Origin: an uncultured Acetobacteraceae bacterium
GTDB lineage: Bacteria > Pseudomonadota > Alphaproteobacteria > Acetobacterales > Acetobacteraceae
Assembly (NCBI GenBank): GCA_943912335.1
Contig: CALTUD010000006.1
Coordinates: forward strand, 1 to 64,000
Reading direction: 5' to 3'
Length of the DNA: 64,000 nt
This document shows, piece after piece, positions 19,205 through 27,594 of this stretch. The notes under the pieces are model-generated. The model was not told the origin of the DNA and did not search any database. It was given only the letters and a program-made list of their open reading frames with translations. The translations under genes were made by a program, and so were the position numbers. Numbering within the stretch: position 1 is the first letter of the stretch; each line of letters starts with the position of its first letter.

Positions 19205-20083
19205 TCAGGCGCGGAACACGCAGGGCGGTTGGCCGGGGGTTTCGACCTCGAAGCGGAACAGGCCGCCGGCGAGCGGCTGGGCTGCGAGAGCCTCGGGGCT
19301 GAGACCCTTGCGGGCGCTGCTGACGAAGGCGGTGCGGTAATCGGGGCCGCCGAAGGCGATCTTGGTGATGTTGGAGGCGGGGAGCGGGACGAAGCGGTCC
19401 CTGGTGCCGTCAGGGGCGAAGCGTTGCACGCCGCCGCCCGCGAACAGGGCGACCCAGAGGAAGCCGTCCCGGTCCACGGTCATGCCATCGGGATAGCCGG
19501 TCTCGATTTGGGCGAAGATGCGCTTGTTCGACAGGGTGCCGTCCTCGGCCAGATCGAACAGGACGACGGTCTGGCGGACGGAATCGTTGTGGTAGAGGCG
19601 GTTGCGGAGCGGGTCGATCGCCGGGCCGTTGCTGACGATGTAGCCGGTGTCCATCTGCACGGGCTCGGCGCCGTGCCGGTTGTCGAGGCGGTAGAGCGAG
19701 CCGCTGGCCTCGGTTTCGGGATCGTGCATGGAGCCGAACCAGAGTCGGCCCTGCTTGTCGGCGCAGGCGTCGTTGAGGCGGTTGTCCGGCAGGAAGGATT
19801 CCACCGGCACCAGCGGGCCGAAGGTTCCGGTGCTGCCGTCGAACGTGCGGAGGCCGTCGGCGCAGCCGCAGAGCAGATGGCCTTCCGCGTCCGGCACCAG
19901 GAAGGTCGGCCGGGCCGGTGCGTCCCAGACGGTGCGTTCGCCGGAGTCGGGGTGGAAGCGGTAGACCAGCTTGCCGATGATATCGACGCCGTAGAGCGCG
20001 GCTTCGCGCTCCATCCAGACGAGGCCCTCGCCAAGTTCGGCTTGGAGGTCCCATATGCAGGACGGTTCGGGGAACAGGGTCAT
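19205..20083 (-). CDS. SMP-30/gluconolactonase family hydrolase
   Basis: A 292-residue six-bladed beta-propeller lactonase (MTLFPEPSCIWDLQAELGEG). Metal-binding motifs of the family are visible: the Glu in ELGEGLVW, NRLNDACADKQGRLWFG, and YPDGMTVDRDG. It likely opens a sugar lactone such as gluconolactone or xylonolactone, which would fit a sugar-oxidising acetic-acid-type lifestyle, but the substrate is inferred. The start at 20083 was chosen because the longer frame upstream runs antisense through the next gene. Confidence 0.9.
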   Translation of the reverse strand: MTLFPEPSCIWDLQAELGEGLVWMEREAALYGVDIIGKLVYRFHPDSGERTVWDAPARPTFLVPDAEGHLLCGCADGLRTFDGSTGTFGPLVPVESFLPDNRLNDACADKQGRLWFGSMHDPETEASGSLYRLDNRHGAEPVQMDTGYIVSNGPAIDPLRNRLYHNDSVRQTVVLFDLAEDGTLSNKRIFAQIETGYPDGMTVDRDGFLWVALFAGGGVQRFAPDGTRDRFVPLPASNITKIAFGGPDYRTAFVSSARKGLSPEALAAQPLAGGLFRFEVETPGQPPCVFRA

Positions 20084-20182
20084 CGGCCGCGCTTTCCTTT
20101 GCCGCGACTGTGTAGAGCATCGTCCCGCCGGACGGAAACGCCGGGCTGGCCGGGAAGGCTCGCCGAAGCCATGAGGAGATCC

Positions 20183-20962
20183 ATGAGCAACCCGCCCTCC
20201 CCCGTTCCGGCCCCTGTCGCCGCCCTTCTTGTGATCGGAAACGAGATCCTGTCCGGGCGCACCCAGGACATCAACGTGCAGTTCCTGGCGCGTCGCCTGG
20301 GGGCGCTGGGCATCGCCGTGCGCGAGGTGCGCGTGATCCCGGACGTGGCGGACACCATCGTCGGCACCGTGAACGAGCTGCGGGCGCGGTTCGATTATGT
20401 ATTCACCACCGGCGGCATCGGGCCGACCCATGACGACATCACCAGCCCCTGCGTGGCCGAGGCGTTCGGAGTGCCTTGGGAGCCGCACCAGGAGTCGATG
20501 GAAAAGCTGGAAGCTTTGTTCGGGGCGGGCGAGTTCAACGCCGCGCGGCGCCGGATGGCGACGCTGCCGCGCGGGGCGGTGCCGATTCCGAACAGCGTGT
20601 CGGTGGCGCCGGGCTTCACCATCGGCAACGTGCATGTGATGGCCGGCGTGCCGCGCATCATGCAGGCGATGTTCGAGGCGCTGGAGCCGTCGCTCGGCCG
20701 GTTCGAGCCGGTCCGGATGGTGGCGGTGCATGCCGAACGGTTGGGCGAAGGCGCGCTGGCGGCTGGGCTCGAGGCGATCCAGCACGCGCATCCGACGCTC
20801 GATCTGGGCTCCTATCCGTTCGAGCGGCCGGACGGGCGTCGCGGCGTGGCCCTGGTGGCGAAGGGCACGGACGCGGCGGGGCTCGACGCGGTGCAGGAGG
20901 CGCTGCGGGCGCTGATCGCCGGTCTGGGACGCGAGCCGATCGACGGTGAACCGGCGCCCTGA
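20183..20962 (+). CDS. CinA/MoaB-type molybdopterin-binding domain protein
   Basis: A 259-residue protein with the competence/damage-inducible CinA N-terminal (MoCF biosynthesis) fold: VIGNEILSGRTQDIN near residue 20, then FTTGGIGPTHDDITSP. It lacks the C-terminal nicotinamide-mononucleotide deamidase half of full CinA. Similar stand-alone proteins are annotated as molybdopterin-binding or ADP-ribose-pyrophosphatase-like. The start at 20183 has AGGAGA upstream. It is the first gene of a likely operon with the phospholipase D and HAD genes. Confidence 0.88.
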   Translation: MSNPPSPVPAPVAALLVIGNEILSGRTQDINVQFLARRLGALGIAVREVRVIPDVADTIVGTVNELRARFDYVFTTGGIGPTHDDITSPCVAEAFGVPWEPHQESMEKLEALFGAGEFNAARRRMATLPRGAVPIPNSVSVAPGFTIGNVHVMAGVPRIMQAMFEALEPSLGRFEPVRMVAVHAERLGEGALAAGLEAIQHAHPTLDLGSYPFERPDGRRGVALVAKGTDAAGLDAVQEALRALIAGLGREPIDGEPAP

Positions 20963-21020
20963 CGGAAAACCCGCCCGGCGGGGCTGGCGTGGCGGCGGCA
21001 CGGATGGTTTTGTTCCGGCC

Positions 21021-22250
21021 ATGATCCGCCCCCTGCTGCTCGCCTCCGCGCTGGTTGTTTCCGCCCTGCCCGTCCGCCTGGCCTGGGCGGACCCGGCATT
21101 CCGGATCGTGGAAAGCGTTCCGGAGACCTCGATCTACGGCCAGCCAGGCGTTCCCCGGACGCAGGCCGTGTGGCTCGACATGATCGGCGGTGCCCGGCAC
21201 AGCATCGACGTCGCTGCGTTCTACGTCACCGACAAGCCGGGCAAGGCGATGGCGCCGGTGCTGGATCGGCTGATCGAGCGGGCGCGTGCGGGGGTGAAGG
21301 TACGGCTTCTGGTGGAGCAGGCCTTCATGCGGGAGACCGGCCCGTCGATCGAACGGTTGAAGAATGTGCCGAATCTGGAGATCGCCATTCTGCCGACCGG
21401 CGCCCTGACCGGCGGCGTGCTGCACGCCAAATATATGATCGTGGATGGCGACAAGGTGTTCGTCGGCAGCCAGAACTGGGACTGGCGCGCCCTGGAGCAG
21501 ATCCACGAGATCGGTGCCGAGATCGTCGATCCGCGGTTCGGCGCCAGTTTCGAGGCCGATTTCGCCGAGTTATGGGCGCTGGCGCAGGGCGAGCCGTTGC
21601 CGAAGGCGCAGAAGGCGGCTGCTTTGCCCGCGCCGTTCCGGCCGGCGACGGAGAACGATCCGGTTCTGCTGGACGGTTCGCTGATCGCGTTTCCGGCCTT
21701 CAGCCCGCCGGAGATGATGCCGTCCTTCCTGACGGCGGAGCAGCCGGCGCTGATCCGCATGATCGCGGCCGCGCGGCACAGGCTGCGTATCCAGGTGATG
21801 ACGTTGAGCGCGTTGAAGGGCTACGGGGCCAAGGGGTGGTGGCCGGAGCTGGATTCGGCGATCCGCGATGCGGCGGCGCGCGGCGTGAACGTGCAGATCG
21901 TGGTGGCGGACTGGTCCCTGACGGAGCCGTCGCAATCTTATCTGAAGAGCCTGGCGGCGATGCCGGGGATCGAGGTGCGGTTCAGCACCGTGCCGGAACT
22001 GGCGAGCGGCCATATCCCCTATGCCCGGGTCGAGCACTGCAAATACGCGGTGGCGGACGACGACAGCGTGTTCATCGGCACCGGCAACTGGGAATGGAGC
22101 TATTTCAACAACACCGTGGACGCGTCCGTGCTGGTGCATGGCACGGCGCCCGCGGCCACGTTGAACGCGATTTTCGAACGCGACTGGAACGGGCCCTACG
22201 TGACCCGCCTGCAGCCGGGCGCGACCTACACACCACCGCATAATGGCTGA
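21021..22250 (+). CDS. Exported phospholipase D-like protein with two HKD motifs
   Basis: A 409-residue PLD-superfamily protein. The signal peptide is MIRPLLLASALVVSALPVRLAWA. Both catalytic HxKx4D motifs are intact: HAKYMIVDGDKVFVGSQNW in the first half and HCKYAVADDDSVFIGTGNW in the second. This two-domain layout with a signal peptide fits a periplasmic or secreted phospholipase D or a phosphatidyltransferase-like enzyme. It starts 58 nt after the CinA-like gene and ends 6 nt before the acid phosphatase, suggesting joint phospholipid or phosphate salvage. Confidence 0.9.
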   Translation: MIRPLLLASALVVSALPVRLAWADPAFRIVESVPETSIYGQPGVPRTQAVWLDMIGGARHSIDVAAFYVTDKPGKAMAPVLDRLIERARAGVKVRLLVEQAFMRETGPSIERLKNVPNLEIAILPTGALTGGVLHAKYMIVDGDKVFVGSQNWDWRALEQIHEIGAEIVDPRFGASFEADFAELWALAQGEPLPKAQKAAALPAPFRPATENDPVLLDGSLIAFPAFSPPEMMPSFLTAEQPALIRMIAAARHRLRIQVMTLSALKGYGAKGWWPELDSAIRDAAARGVNVQIVVADWSLTEPSQSYLKSLAAMPGIEVRFSTVPELASGHIPYARVEHCKYAVADDDSVFIGTGNWEWSYFNNTVDASVLVHGTAPAATLNAIFERDWNGPYVTRLQPGATYTPPHNG

Positions 22251-22256
22251 TCGGAT

Positions 22257-22979
22257 ATGCCTGCCTTGAAATACGCCCTCGCCTGCGCCGGCCTTGCCGG
22301 TTTCCTGAGTGTCGCCGCACAGGCCGCCGAAACGCCGATCGCGCCGACACCCGCCGGATGGTCCGAGCCGGAGAACATCGCCGACGCCGAGAAGCGCGCG
22401 GTCGCCTATCACGATTCCGGCCGCTACGAGCGCGACATCGCGGCGGTGGACACGGAAGCGGGCGACTGGATCGCGGCGCAGGCGCCGCATGTGCGCAAGC
22501 CGGCGCTGGTGCTGGATATCGACGAGACCTCGCTGTCGAACTGGGACGAGCAGCGCGCGAACGGGTTCGGGTTCTTCACCGACGGGTCGTGCGACCGGTT
22601 GCCGAAAGGGCCGTGCGGCTTCGGCGCCTGGGAGAAACTGGCGCAGGCGCCCGCGATCGCGCCGACGCTGGAACTGGCGCGCCGGGCGCAGCGTCTGGGT
22701 GTGGCGGTGTTCTTCATCACCGGCCGCAACGAGGATGTGCGCGCCGCCACGGCCGCCAATCTCGGCAAGGCGGGCTATGCGAACTGGGCCGGGCTGGTGC
22801 TGGAGCCGGTGGGCTCTTGGTACAAGAGCGCTGCCGATTTCAAGGCGCCGGCGCGGGCCGAGATCGAGAAGCAGGGCTACACGATCGTCGCGACCGTGGG
22901 CGACCAGCGTTCCGACCTGTCCGGCGGGCACGCGATGCGGGGGTTCCAGTTGCCGAACCCGTTCTACTTCATCCCGTAA
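22257..22979 (+). CDS. Exported HAD-family acid phosphatase (class B type)
   Basis: A 240-residue protein with a signal peptide (MPALKYALACAGLAGFLSVAAQAA). The HAD catalytic motif is LVLDIDETSLSNW, followed by FFITGRNEDVRAAT and the C-terminal acidic motif VGDQRSDLSGG. It resembles the plant-type/class B acid phosphatases that dephosphorylate nucleotides and organic phosphates in the periplasm. It is co-directional and tightly spaced with the phospholipase D gene, so product release followed by dephosphorylation is plausible. The last 11 nt overlap the convergent small gene at 22969. Confidence 0.9.
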   Translation: MPALKYALACAGLAGFLSVAAQAAETPIAPTPAGWSEPENIADAEKRAVAYHDSGRYERDIAAVDTEAGDWIAAQAPHVRKPALVLDIDETSLSNWDEQRANGFGFFTDGSCDRLPKGPCGFGAWEKLAQAPAIAPTLELARRAQRLGVAVFFITGRNEDVRAATAANLGKAGYANWAGLVLEPVGSWYKSAADFKAPARAEIEKQGYTIVATVGDQRSDLSGGHAMRGFQLPNPFYFIP

Positions 22980-23277
22980 GCCCGGCCTGACGGCGGGATG
23001 GCGCGGCCTCTGCCGGGATCAGGCGCAGCGGCGGCCTGAGTGCCGTCGGCAACCGCGCCTTGATCCGGTCGGGGGCGTAGTTCAGCACCATCATCTGCTG
23101 ACGGCGATTGATCGCGTTCCAGGCCGCGGCGGGCGTGGCGGCCTGTTTCGGCAGTTCTGCCGGCAGGCCCAGGATCAGGGCGACGGTGACGCGTTCCGGG
23201 CGCGTGGCGATCGACCAGAGTTCGGGCAGGGCGAGCGTGCCGTCCCTGACCCGTTTCACCGCTTCCAGCACACGCAT
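22969..23277 (-). CDS. Small protein of unknown function
   Basis: A 102-residue protein that I do not recognise. The start at 23277 is strongly supported by a near-perfect ribosome site (AGGAGAGGAGGT about 5 nt upstream); a longer in-frame start is not. The chain has a helical N-terminus (MRVLEAVKRVRDGTLALPEL), a middle region with NAINRRQQMMVLNYAPDRIK, and a basic, proline-rich C-terminus. No signal peptide or membrane segment is evident. It lies downstream in the direction of accA transcription and overlaps the HAD gene tail to tail by 11 nt. Confidence 0.7.
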   Translation of the reverse strand: MRVLEAVKRVRDGTLALPELWSIATRPERVTVALILGLPAELPKQAATPAAAWNAINRRQQMMVLNYAPDRIKARLPTALRPPLRLIPAEAAPSRRQAGLTG

Positions 23278-23333
23278 CCCGACCTCCTCTCCTGCGTCGG
23301 GAGGAGGATAGGACGGGTTTGGTTTCCGGCCGG

Positions 23334-24320
23334 TTAAGAGCCGAGCCGGCCCATGGCGAGGTATTTCTCGCGTCGTTGCGCGCGCAGGGCGGCCGGATCG
23401 AGCTGGCACAGGCCCGGCAGCGCCTGACGGATCAGCTGACCGACATTGCGGATGGCGGCATCAGGATCGCGATGCGCGCCGCCGAGCGGTTCCGGCACGA
23501 TCTCGTCCACCAGACGGAAATGCTTCAGGTCTTGCGCGGTGAGACGCAGGGCTTCGGCGGCGGTGGTGGCCTGGCTGGTGTCGCGCCACAGGATCGACGA
23601 GCAGGCTTCGGGCGTGATCACCGAATAGATCGCGTGTTCGAGCATGAACACGCGGTCGCCGGCGGCCAGGGCGATGGCGCCGCCGGAGCCGCCCTCGCCG
23701 ATCACCGTGGCCAGGATCGGCACCGGGGCCGCGAGGCAGGCGTCGATCGAGCGGGCGATCGCTTCGGCCTGACCACGCGCTTCGGCGTCGATGCCGGGAA
23801 AGGCGCCGGGCGTGTCGACGAAGCTGAGGATCGGCAGGCCGAACCGGCCGGCGAGTTCCACCAGACGTACCGCCTTGCGATAGCCTTCGGGCCGGGCCAT
23901 GCCGAAATTGTGCTTGAGACGGGTGTCGAGATCGGAGCCGCGCTCGGTGCCGATCACGACCACCGAGCGGCCTTCGAAGCGGCCGATGCCGCCGACCACG
24001 GCCTCGTCGTTCGCGAAGGAGCGGTCGCCGGCCAGCGGCATGTAGTCGGTGATGAGGGTGCGGATGTAGTCGAGCGCGTGTGGACGCTGCGCGTGACGCG
24101 CGACCTGCACCTTCTGCCAGGGCGTGAGCTTGGCATAGGTGGCGCGGAGCTGCTTGTCGGCTTTTTCCTGCAGCTTGGCGATCTCGTCGCCGATCTGCAC
24201 GGGATTCGCATCGCCGGCAGGGCGCCCGCCGCCTTCCGCGGGGGCGGACAGGAGCCGGAGCTCGTCGATCTTGGTCTCCAGTTCGGCGACCGGCTTCTCG
24301 AAATCAAGGAATTGACGCAT
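23334..24320 (-). CDS. accA: Acetyl-CoA carboxylase carboxyltransferase subunit alpha
   Basis: A 328-residue subunit of the enzyme that makes malonyl-CoA for fatty-acid synthesis. Family motifs are MRQFLDFEKPVAELETKI at the N-terminus, LSFVDTPGAFPGIDAE, VIGEGGSGGAIAL and ITPEACSSILWRD. It is transcribed from xerD, overlapping that gene by 17 nt at 24304-24320. accD is not in the window. Confidence 0.98.
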   Translation of the reverse strand: MRQFLDFEKPVAELETKIDELRLLSAPAEGGGRPAGDANPVQIGDEIAKLQEKADKQLRATYAKLTPWQKVQVARHAQRPHALDYIRTLITDYMPLAGDRSFANDEAVVGGIGRFEGRSVVVIGTERGSDLDTRLKHNFGMARPEGYRKAVRLVELAGRFGLPILSFVDTPGAFPGIDAEARGQAEAIARSIDACLAAPVPILATVIGEGGSGGAIALAAGDRVFMLEHAIYSVITPEACSSILWRDTSQATTAAEALRLTAQDLKHFRLVDEIVPEPLGGAHRDPDAAIRNVGQLIRQALPGLCQLDPAALRAQRREKYLAMGRLGS

Positions 24321-25263
24321 CGTTCTCGCGCTTTAGCACAGTTCCGCCGTCCGCGTAGTCCCCGGCTGTGGCGACCGCCAGCGGATGGTGCTGTTCGACC
24401 AGCTTTTGGAGCCGTTCGGCGAGCACATGGGTGTAGATCTGGGTGGTGGCGATGTCGGCATGACCGAGCAGGCGCTGCAGGCTGCGCAGATCGGCACCGT
24501 GGGCCAGCATGTGGCTGGCGAAGGAGTGGCGCAGCATGTGCGGATGCAGCAGGGCGGGGTCGAGTCCGGCGCAGCCGGCCACGTCGGCGAGGATCTTGTC
24601 GAAGCCCTGACGGGTGAGCGCGGCGCGGCGGTCTCGGCCGGGAAACAGGAACGGTCCGGCGTCGCGCCCGTCGCGTTCCAGCAGAACGAGAACCGCATCG
24701 CGGGCCGTTTCGGACAGCGGCACCAGACGCTCGCGACCGCCCTTGCCGCGCACCAGCAGCGCCGCTGCGTCGCCGGCGAAGGCGGCGCGCCTGAGGGACA
24801 GGAGTTCGGAGATCCGCAGGCCGGTCGCGTAGAGCAGTTCGAGGGCGGCGGCGGCGACCGGCTGTCGGGCGGCGGAGAGAATGCCGCCGGGGCCGCCCTC
24901 CGGGCCGGCCGCGCGCAGCAGCAGGGAGACTTCCGCCTCGCTGAGGACGCGCGGCAGGGTGCGGCGTGCGCGCGGGGTTTCGATCCGCGCGGTGGGATCG
25001 CTGTCCGACACCGCCTCGCGGACCAGGAAACGATGGAACTGGCGCAGGCAAGACAGGCGGCGCGCCGCCGTGCGCGCGGACAGGCCGCGGCCGGCGAGAT
25101 CGGCCATATAGGCACCGATTTGCGCTGCGCCGGCCTCTTCGCCCTCGCCGAGGAACTGTTCGAAATCGGCGAGATCGGCGGCGTAGGCCTTCAGCGTGGC
25201 CGGAGACGCGCCGCGCTCTGCGGCGAGCATCTCCAGAAACGCTTCGGCGTGCCGGTTGCGCAT
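24304..25263 (-). CDS. xerD: Tyrosine recombinase XerD
   Basis: Chromosome-dimer resolution recombinase acting at dif with XerC, 319 residues. An N-terminal SAM-like DNA-binding domain (FLEMLAAERGASPATLKAYAADL) is followed by the catalytic domain. The catalytic Arg is in TGLRISELLSL, HxxR in HMLRHSFASHM, His in LLGHADIATTQIY and the nucleophile Tyr in TQIYTHV. The xerD-accA order is common in alphaproteobacteria. It is a housekeeping recombinase, not a mobile-element integrase. Confidence 0.96.
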   Translation of the reverse strand: MRNRHAEAFLEMLAAERGASPATLKAYAADLADFEQFLGEGEEAGAAQIGAYMADLAGRGLSARTAARRLSCLRQFHRFLVREAVSDSDPTARIETPRARRTLPRVLSEAEVSLLLRAAGPEGGPGGILSAARQPVAAAALELLYATGLRISELLSLRRAAFAGDAAALLVRGKGGRERLVPLSETARDAVLVLLERDGRDAGPFLFPGRDRRAALTRQGFDKILADVAGCAGLDPALLHPHMLRHSFASHMLAHGADLRSLQRLLGHADIATTQIYTHVLAERLQKLVEQHHPLAVATAGDYADGGTVLKRENDASIP

Positions 25264-25289
25264 CGGTGTGCCAGGATCAGCCGCCGGAA

Positions 25290-25436
25290 TCAGCCACCGG
25301 GCGCCAGGGTCGCCGGGGCCACCGTCACATGCACCGGCTGCGGCACGACGTGCGGCGGAAACAAGCCCAGGTAGAGAAAGCCACCGGCCAGAAGCACCAC
25401 GATGGTGAGGAACAGGATGGCGAGAATCTGGCGCAT
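25290..25436 (-). CDS. 48-residue single-pass membrane peptide
   Basis: A short gene 26 nt upstream of xerD, with a strong GGGGAGG ribosome site before the ATG at 25436. The peptide begins MRQILAILFLTIVVLLAGGF, one clear transmembrane helix, and ends in a 20-residue Pro/Val-rich tail (VPQPVHVTVAPATLAPGG). Function is unknown. The codon use, ribosome site and co-direction with xerD-accA support a real gene despite its length. Confidence 0.75.
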   Translation of the reverse strand: MRQILAILFLTIVVLLAGGFLYLGLFPPHVVPQPVHVTVAPATLAPGG

Positions 25437-25533
25437 GGTGCCTCCCCGGCGGTGAAACGCTGCCCCCGCGCCGGCTCCGGGGAACCCGGTCGCGGCATGG
25501 TTGCCGGGCAGGCTCTATGGTAGGAATCGGTTC

Positions 25534-27255
25534 ATGTCACGCACCCTTCCTGCCGGGGAGATCGGCCGGCCGCTTCCTGCCACCGTCCTCGTTTCCCCAG
25601 CGTCTTCGTCGAAAGACCAGCGCTCGATCGTGCTGGTCGGATTGATGGGGGCCGGCAAGACCACGGTCGGGCGGCGCCTGGCGGCGCGTCTGGGGCTGCC
25701 GTTCCACGATGCGGACGTGGAGATCGAGCGCGCGGCGGGGATCACCATCGCCGAACTGTTCGCCCGCTACGGCGAGGCCGAGTTCCGGCGAGGCGAACAG
25801 GGCGTGATCCGGCGGCTGCTCGGGGGCGCTCCGATCGTTCTGGCGACCGGGGGCGGCGCGTTCATGGATGCCTCGACGCGCGAGATGGTGCGGCAGACCG
25901 CGCGCTCCGTGTGGTTGCGCTGTCCGCTCGACCTGTTGGTGAAGCGCACGGCCGGGCGCAGCCATCGCCCGCTGCTGCAGACCGGCCAGCCGCGCGAGAT
26001 CCTGGCGGGGCTGATCGAGCGCCGCCACCCTTTCTATGCCGAGGCCGACATGATCGTGGATTGCACCGATGACGGGGTGGAGCGCACCACGGAGCGCGTC
26101 GCGGAGGCGCTGGAGGCGCATGTTCCGCCGCGAAGGCTGGAGGTGTCGCTGCCCGGACGACGCTACGAGGTGATCACCGGCGCGGGGCTGCTCGGGCGGG
26201 CGGGAGCGCTGCTGACGCCGGTTCTGCCGCAGAAGCGGGTCGTGGTGGTGACGGATTCGACCGTTGCGCCGTTGCATCTGCAAGCGCTGATGGACGGCCT
26301 GGCGGCGACGGGGATCCGGGCGGAGTTCCTAGTGGTGCCTCCAGGCGAAGCGTCGAAGAGTCTGGCCGGATTCGGCGATCTGGCGGATCGCATGCTGGCC
26401 CTGGGCGTGGAGCGTCGCACCACGGTGATCGCGCTGGGCGGCGGGGTGATCGGCGATCTGGCCGGGTTCGTCGCGGCCTCGGTGATGCGCGGCCTGCCGT
26501 TCGTCCAGGTGCCGACGACCCTGCTGGCGCAGGTCGATTCGAGCGTCGGCGGCAAGACCGGCATCAACATGAAGGCCGGCAAGAATCTTCTGGGCGCGTT
26601 CCACCAGCCGATCGCGGTGCTGGCCGATACGGACGTTCTGGCGACACTTCCCATTCGCGAGTTGCGGGCCGGCTATGCGGAGATCGTGAAGGCTGGGCTG
26701 ATCGGTGACGTGCCGCTCTACGATTGGTGCGAGTCGCATGCCGGGGCGTTGCTGGGCGGCGATGCCGCGCTGCAGGCGGAGGCGGTGCGTCTCGCCTGCG
26801 CCTTCAAGGCGCGTGTGGTGGGCGACGACGAGCGGGAAGAAAAGCCGAACGACGGCAGGGCGCTGCTGAATCTTGGCCATACCTTCGCGCATGCGCTCGA
26901 GGCGGAGATGGGGTTCGACGGCACGCTGCTGCATGGCGAGGCGGTGGGGATCGGGCTGGTGCTGGCGTTCCGGTTGTCGCACAGGCTGGGCCTGTGTTCC
27001 GGCCAGGATGTGGTGCGCGTGGCGCGGCATCTGCAGCGCGTGGGGCTGAAATGGCGTCTGGCGGATTGCGGCCGTCCGCTCGATGCCGAACGGCTCGTCG
27101 CGCACATGGGGCGCGACAAGAAGATGCGCGACGGCGCGTTGTCCTTCGTACTGGTCCGGGGGATCGGCGAGGCGTTCACCAGCGCCGATGTGGGGCGCGA
27201 CGACGTGATGTCCGTACTGGCGGGCGATGACGCGGCGTTGACGATCGGCGGGTGA
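25534..27255 (+). CDS. aroKB: Fused shikimate kinase / 3-dehydroquinate synthase
   Basis: A 573-residue bifunctional enzyme of the shikimate pathway. Residues of about 30-195 form shikimate kinase: Walker A GLMGAGKTTVGRRLAARLGL, DADVEIE, and the FRRGE and ATGGGAF motifs. Residues of about 205-573 form 3-dehydroquinate synthase: VVPPGEASKSL, ALGGGVIGDLAGFVA, QVDSSVGGKTGIN and NLGHTFAHALE. The two are usually adjacent genes (aroK-aroB); here they are one reading frame. The start at 25534 is preceded by TAGGA. It is divergent from the xerD group. Confidence 0.95.
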   Translation: MSRTLPAGEIGRPLPATVLVSPASSSKDQRSIVLVGLMGAGKTTVGRRLAARLGLPFHDADVEIERAAGITIAELFARYGEAEFRRGEQGVIRRLLGGAPIVLATGGGAFMDASTREMVRQTARSVWLRCPLDLLVKRTAGRSHRPLLQTGQPREILAGLIERRHPFYAEADMIVDCTDDGVERTTERVAEALEAHVPPRRLEVSLPGRRYEVITGAGLLGRAGALLTPVLPQKRVVVVTDSTVAPLHLQALMDGLAATGIRAEFLVVPPGEASKSLAGFGDLADRMLALGVERRTTVIALGGGVIGDLAGFVAASVMRGLPFVQVPTTLLAQVDSSVGGKTGINMKAGKNLLGAFHQPIAVLADTDVLATLPIRELRAGYAEIVKAGLIGDVPLYDWCESHAGALLGGDAALQAEAVRLACAFKARVVGDDEREEKPNDGRALLNLGHTFAHALEAEMGFDGTLLHGEAVGIGLVLAFRLSHRLGLCSGQDVVRVARHLQRVGLKWRLADCGRPLDAERLVAHMGRDKKMRDGALSFVLVRGIGEAFTSADVGRDDVMSVLAGDDAALTIGG

Positions 27256-27594
27256 CGCCATGCGCGGGGTTCACGTCTGTGATGCGAATACCACGGCAAG
27301 TAAATAGTCCGTAACTTCCGCGCAACAGGTCTGCTCACGTAAACGTGTGGGAACCATGTCAGAACTATGGCACCCCGTTTCAAAACCGATACGGGACACG
27401 GTTTTCGTGGTTTTCGTTCCGATAACGAACCTGACTGTGGCGGCAATGACACGGTGCACAAACCGAATGGATTACGACCGCACTCACGGTCTCTCCATCG
27501 GCAACCGAAGGAACTATACGGTGCTTACGCATCCCGATGAGTTTGTGCTGCCGATGGTTGGCGGCCGATCGAACGGATCAAGAAGGACGAGACA
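27256..27594 (+). promoter_or_regulatory. 339-nt leader/promoter region of the OmpA gene
   Basis: No gene is supported; a longer frame here is a shadow. The region is noticeably richer in A and T than its surroundings. It holds short hairpins such as CACG-TAAA-CGTG near 27337, AACCG/CGGTT near 27384-27403, and TTCGTT-CCGAT-AACGAA near 27413-27429. An AAGGA ribosome site precedes the OmpA ATG at 27595. No -35/-10 pair stands out, so the promoter position and any long 5' leader remain inferred. Confidence 0.45.

Noticed and set aside
24304..25263. Tyrosine recombinase as evidence of an integrated element
   Set aside because: Length, motifs and the xerD-accA neighbourhood identify the housekeeping XerD. 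No att-like repeats or phage genes are present.
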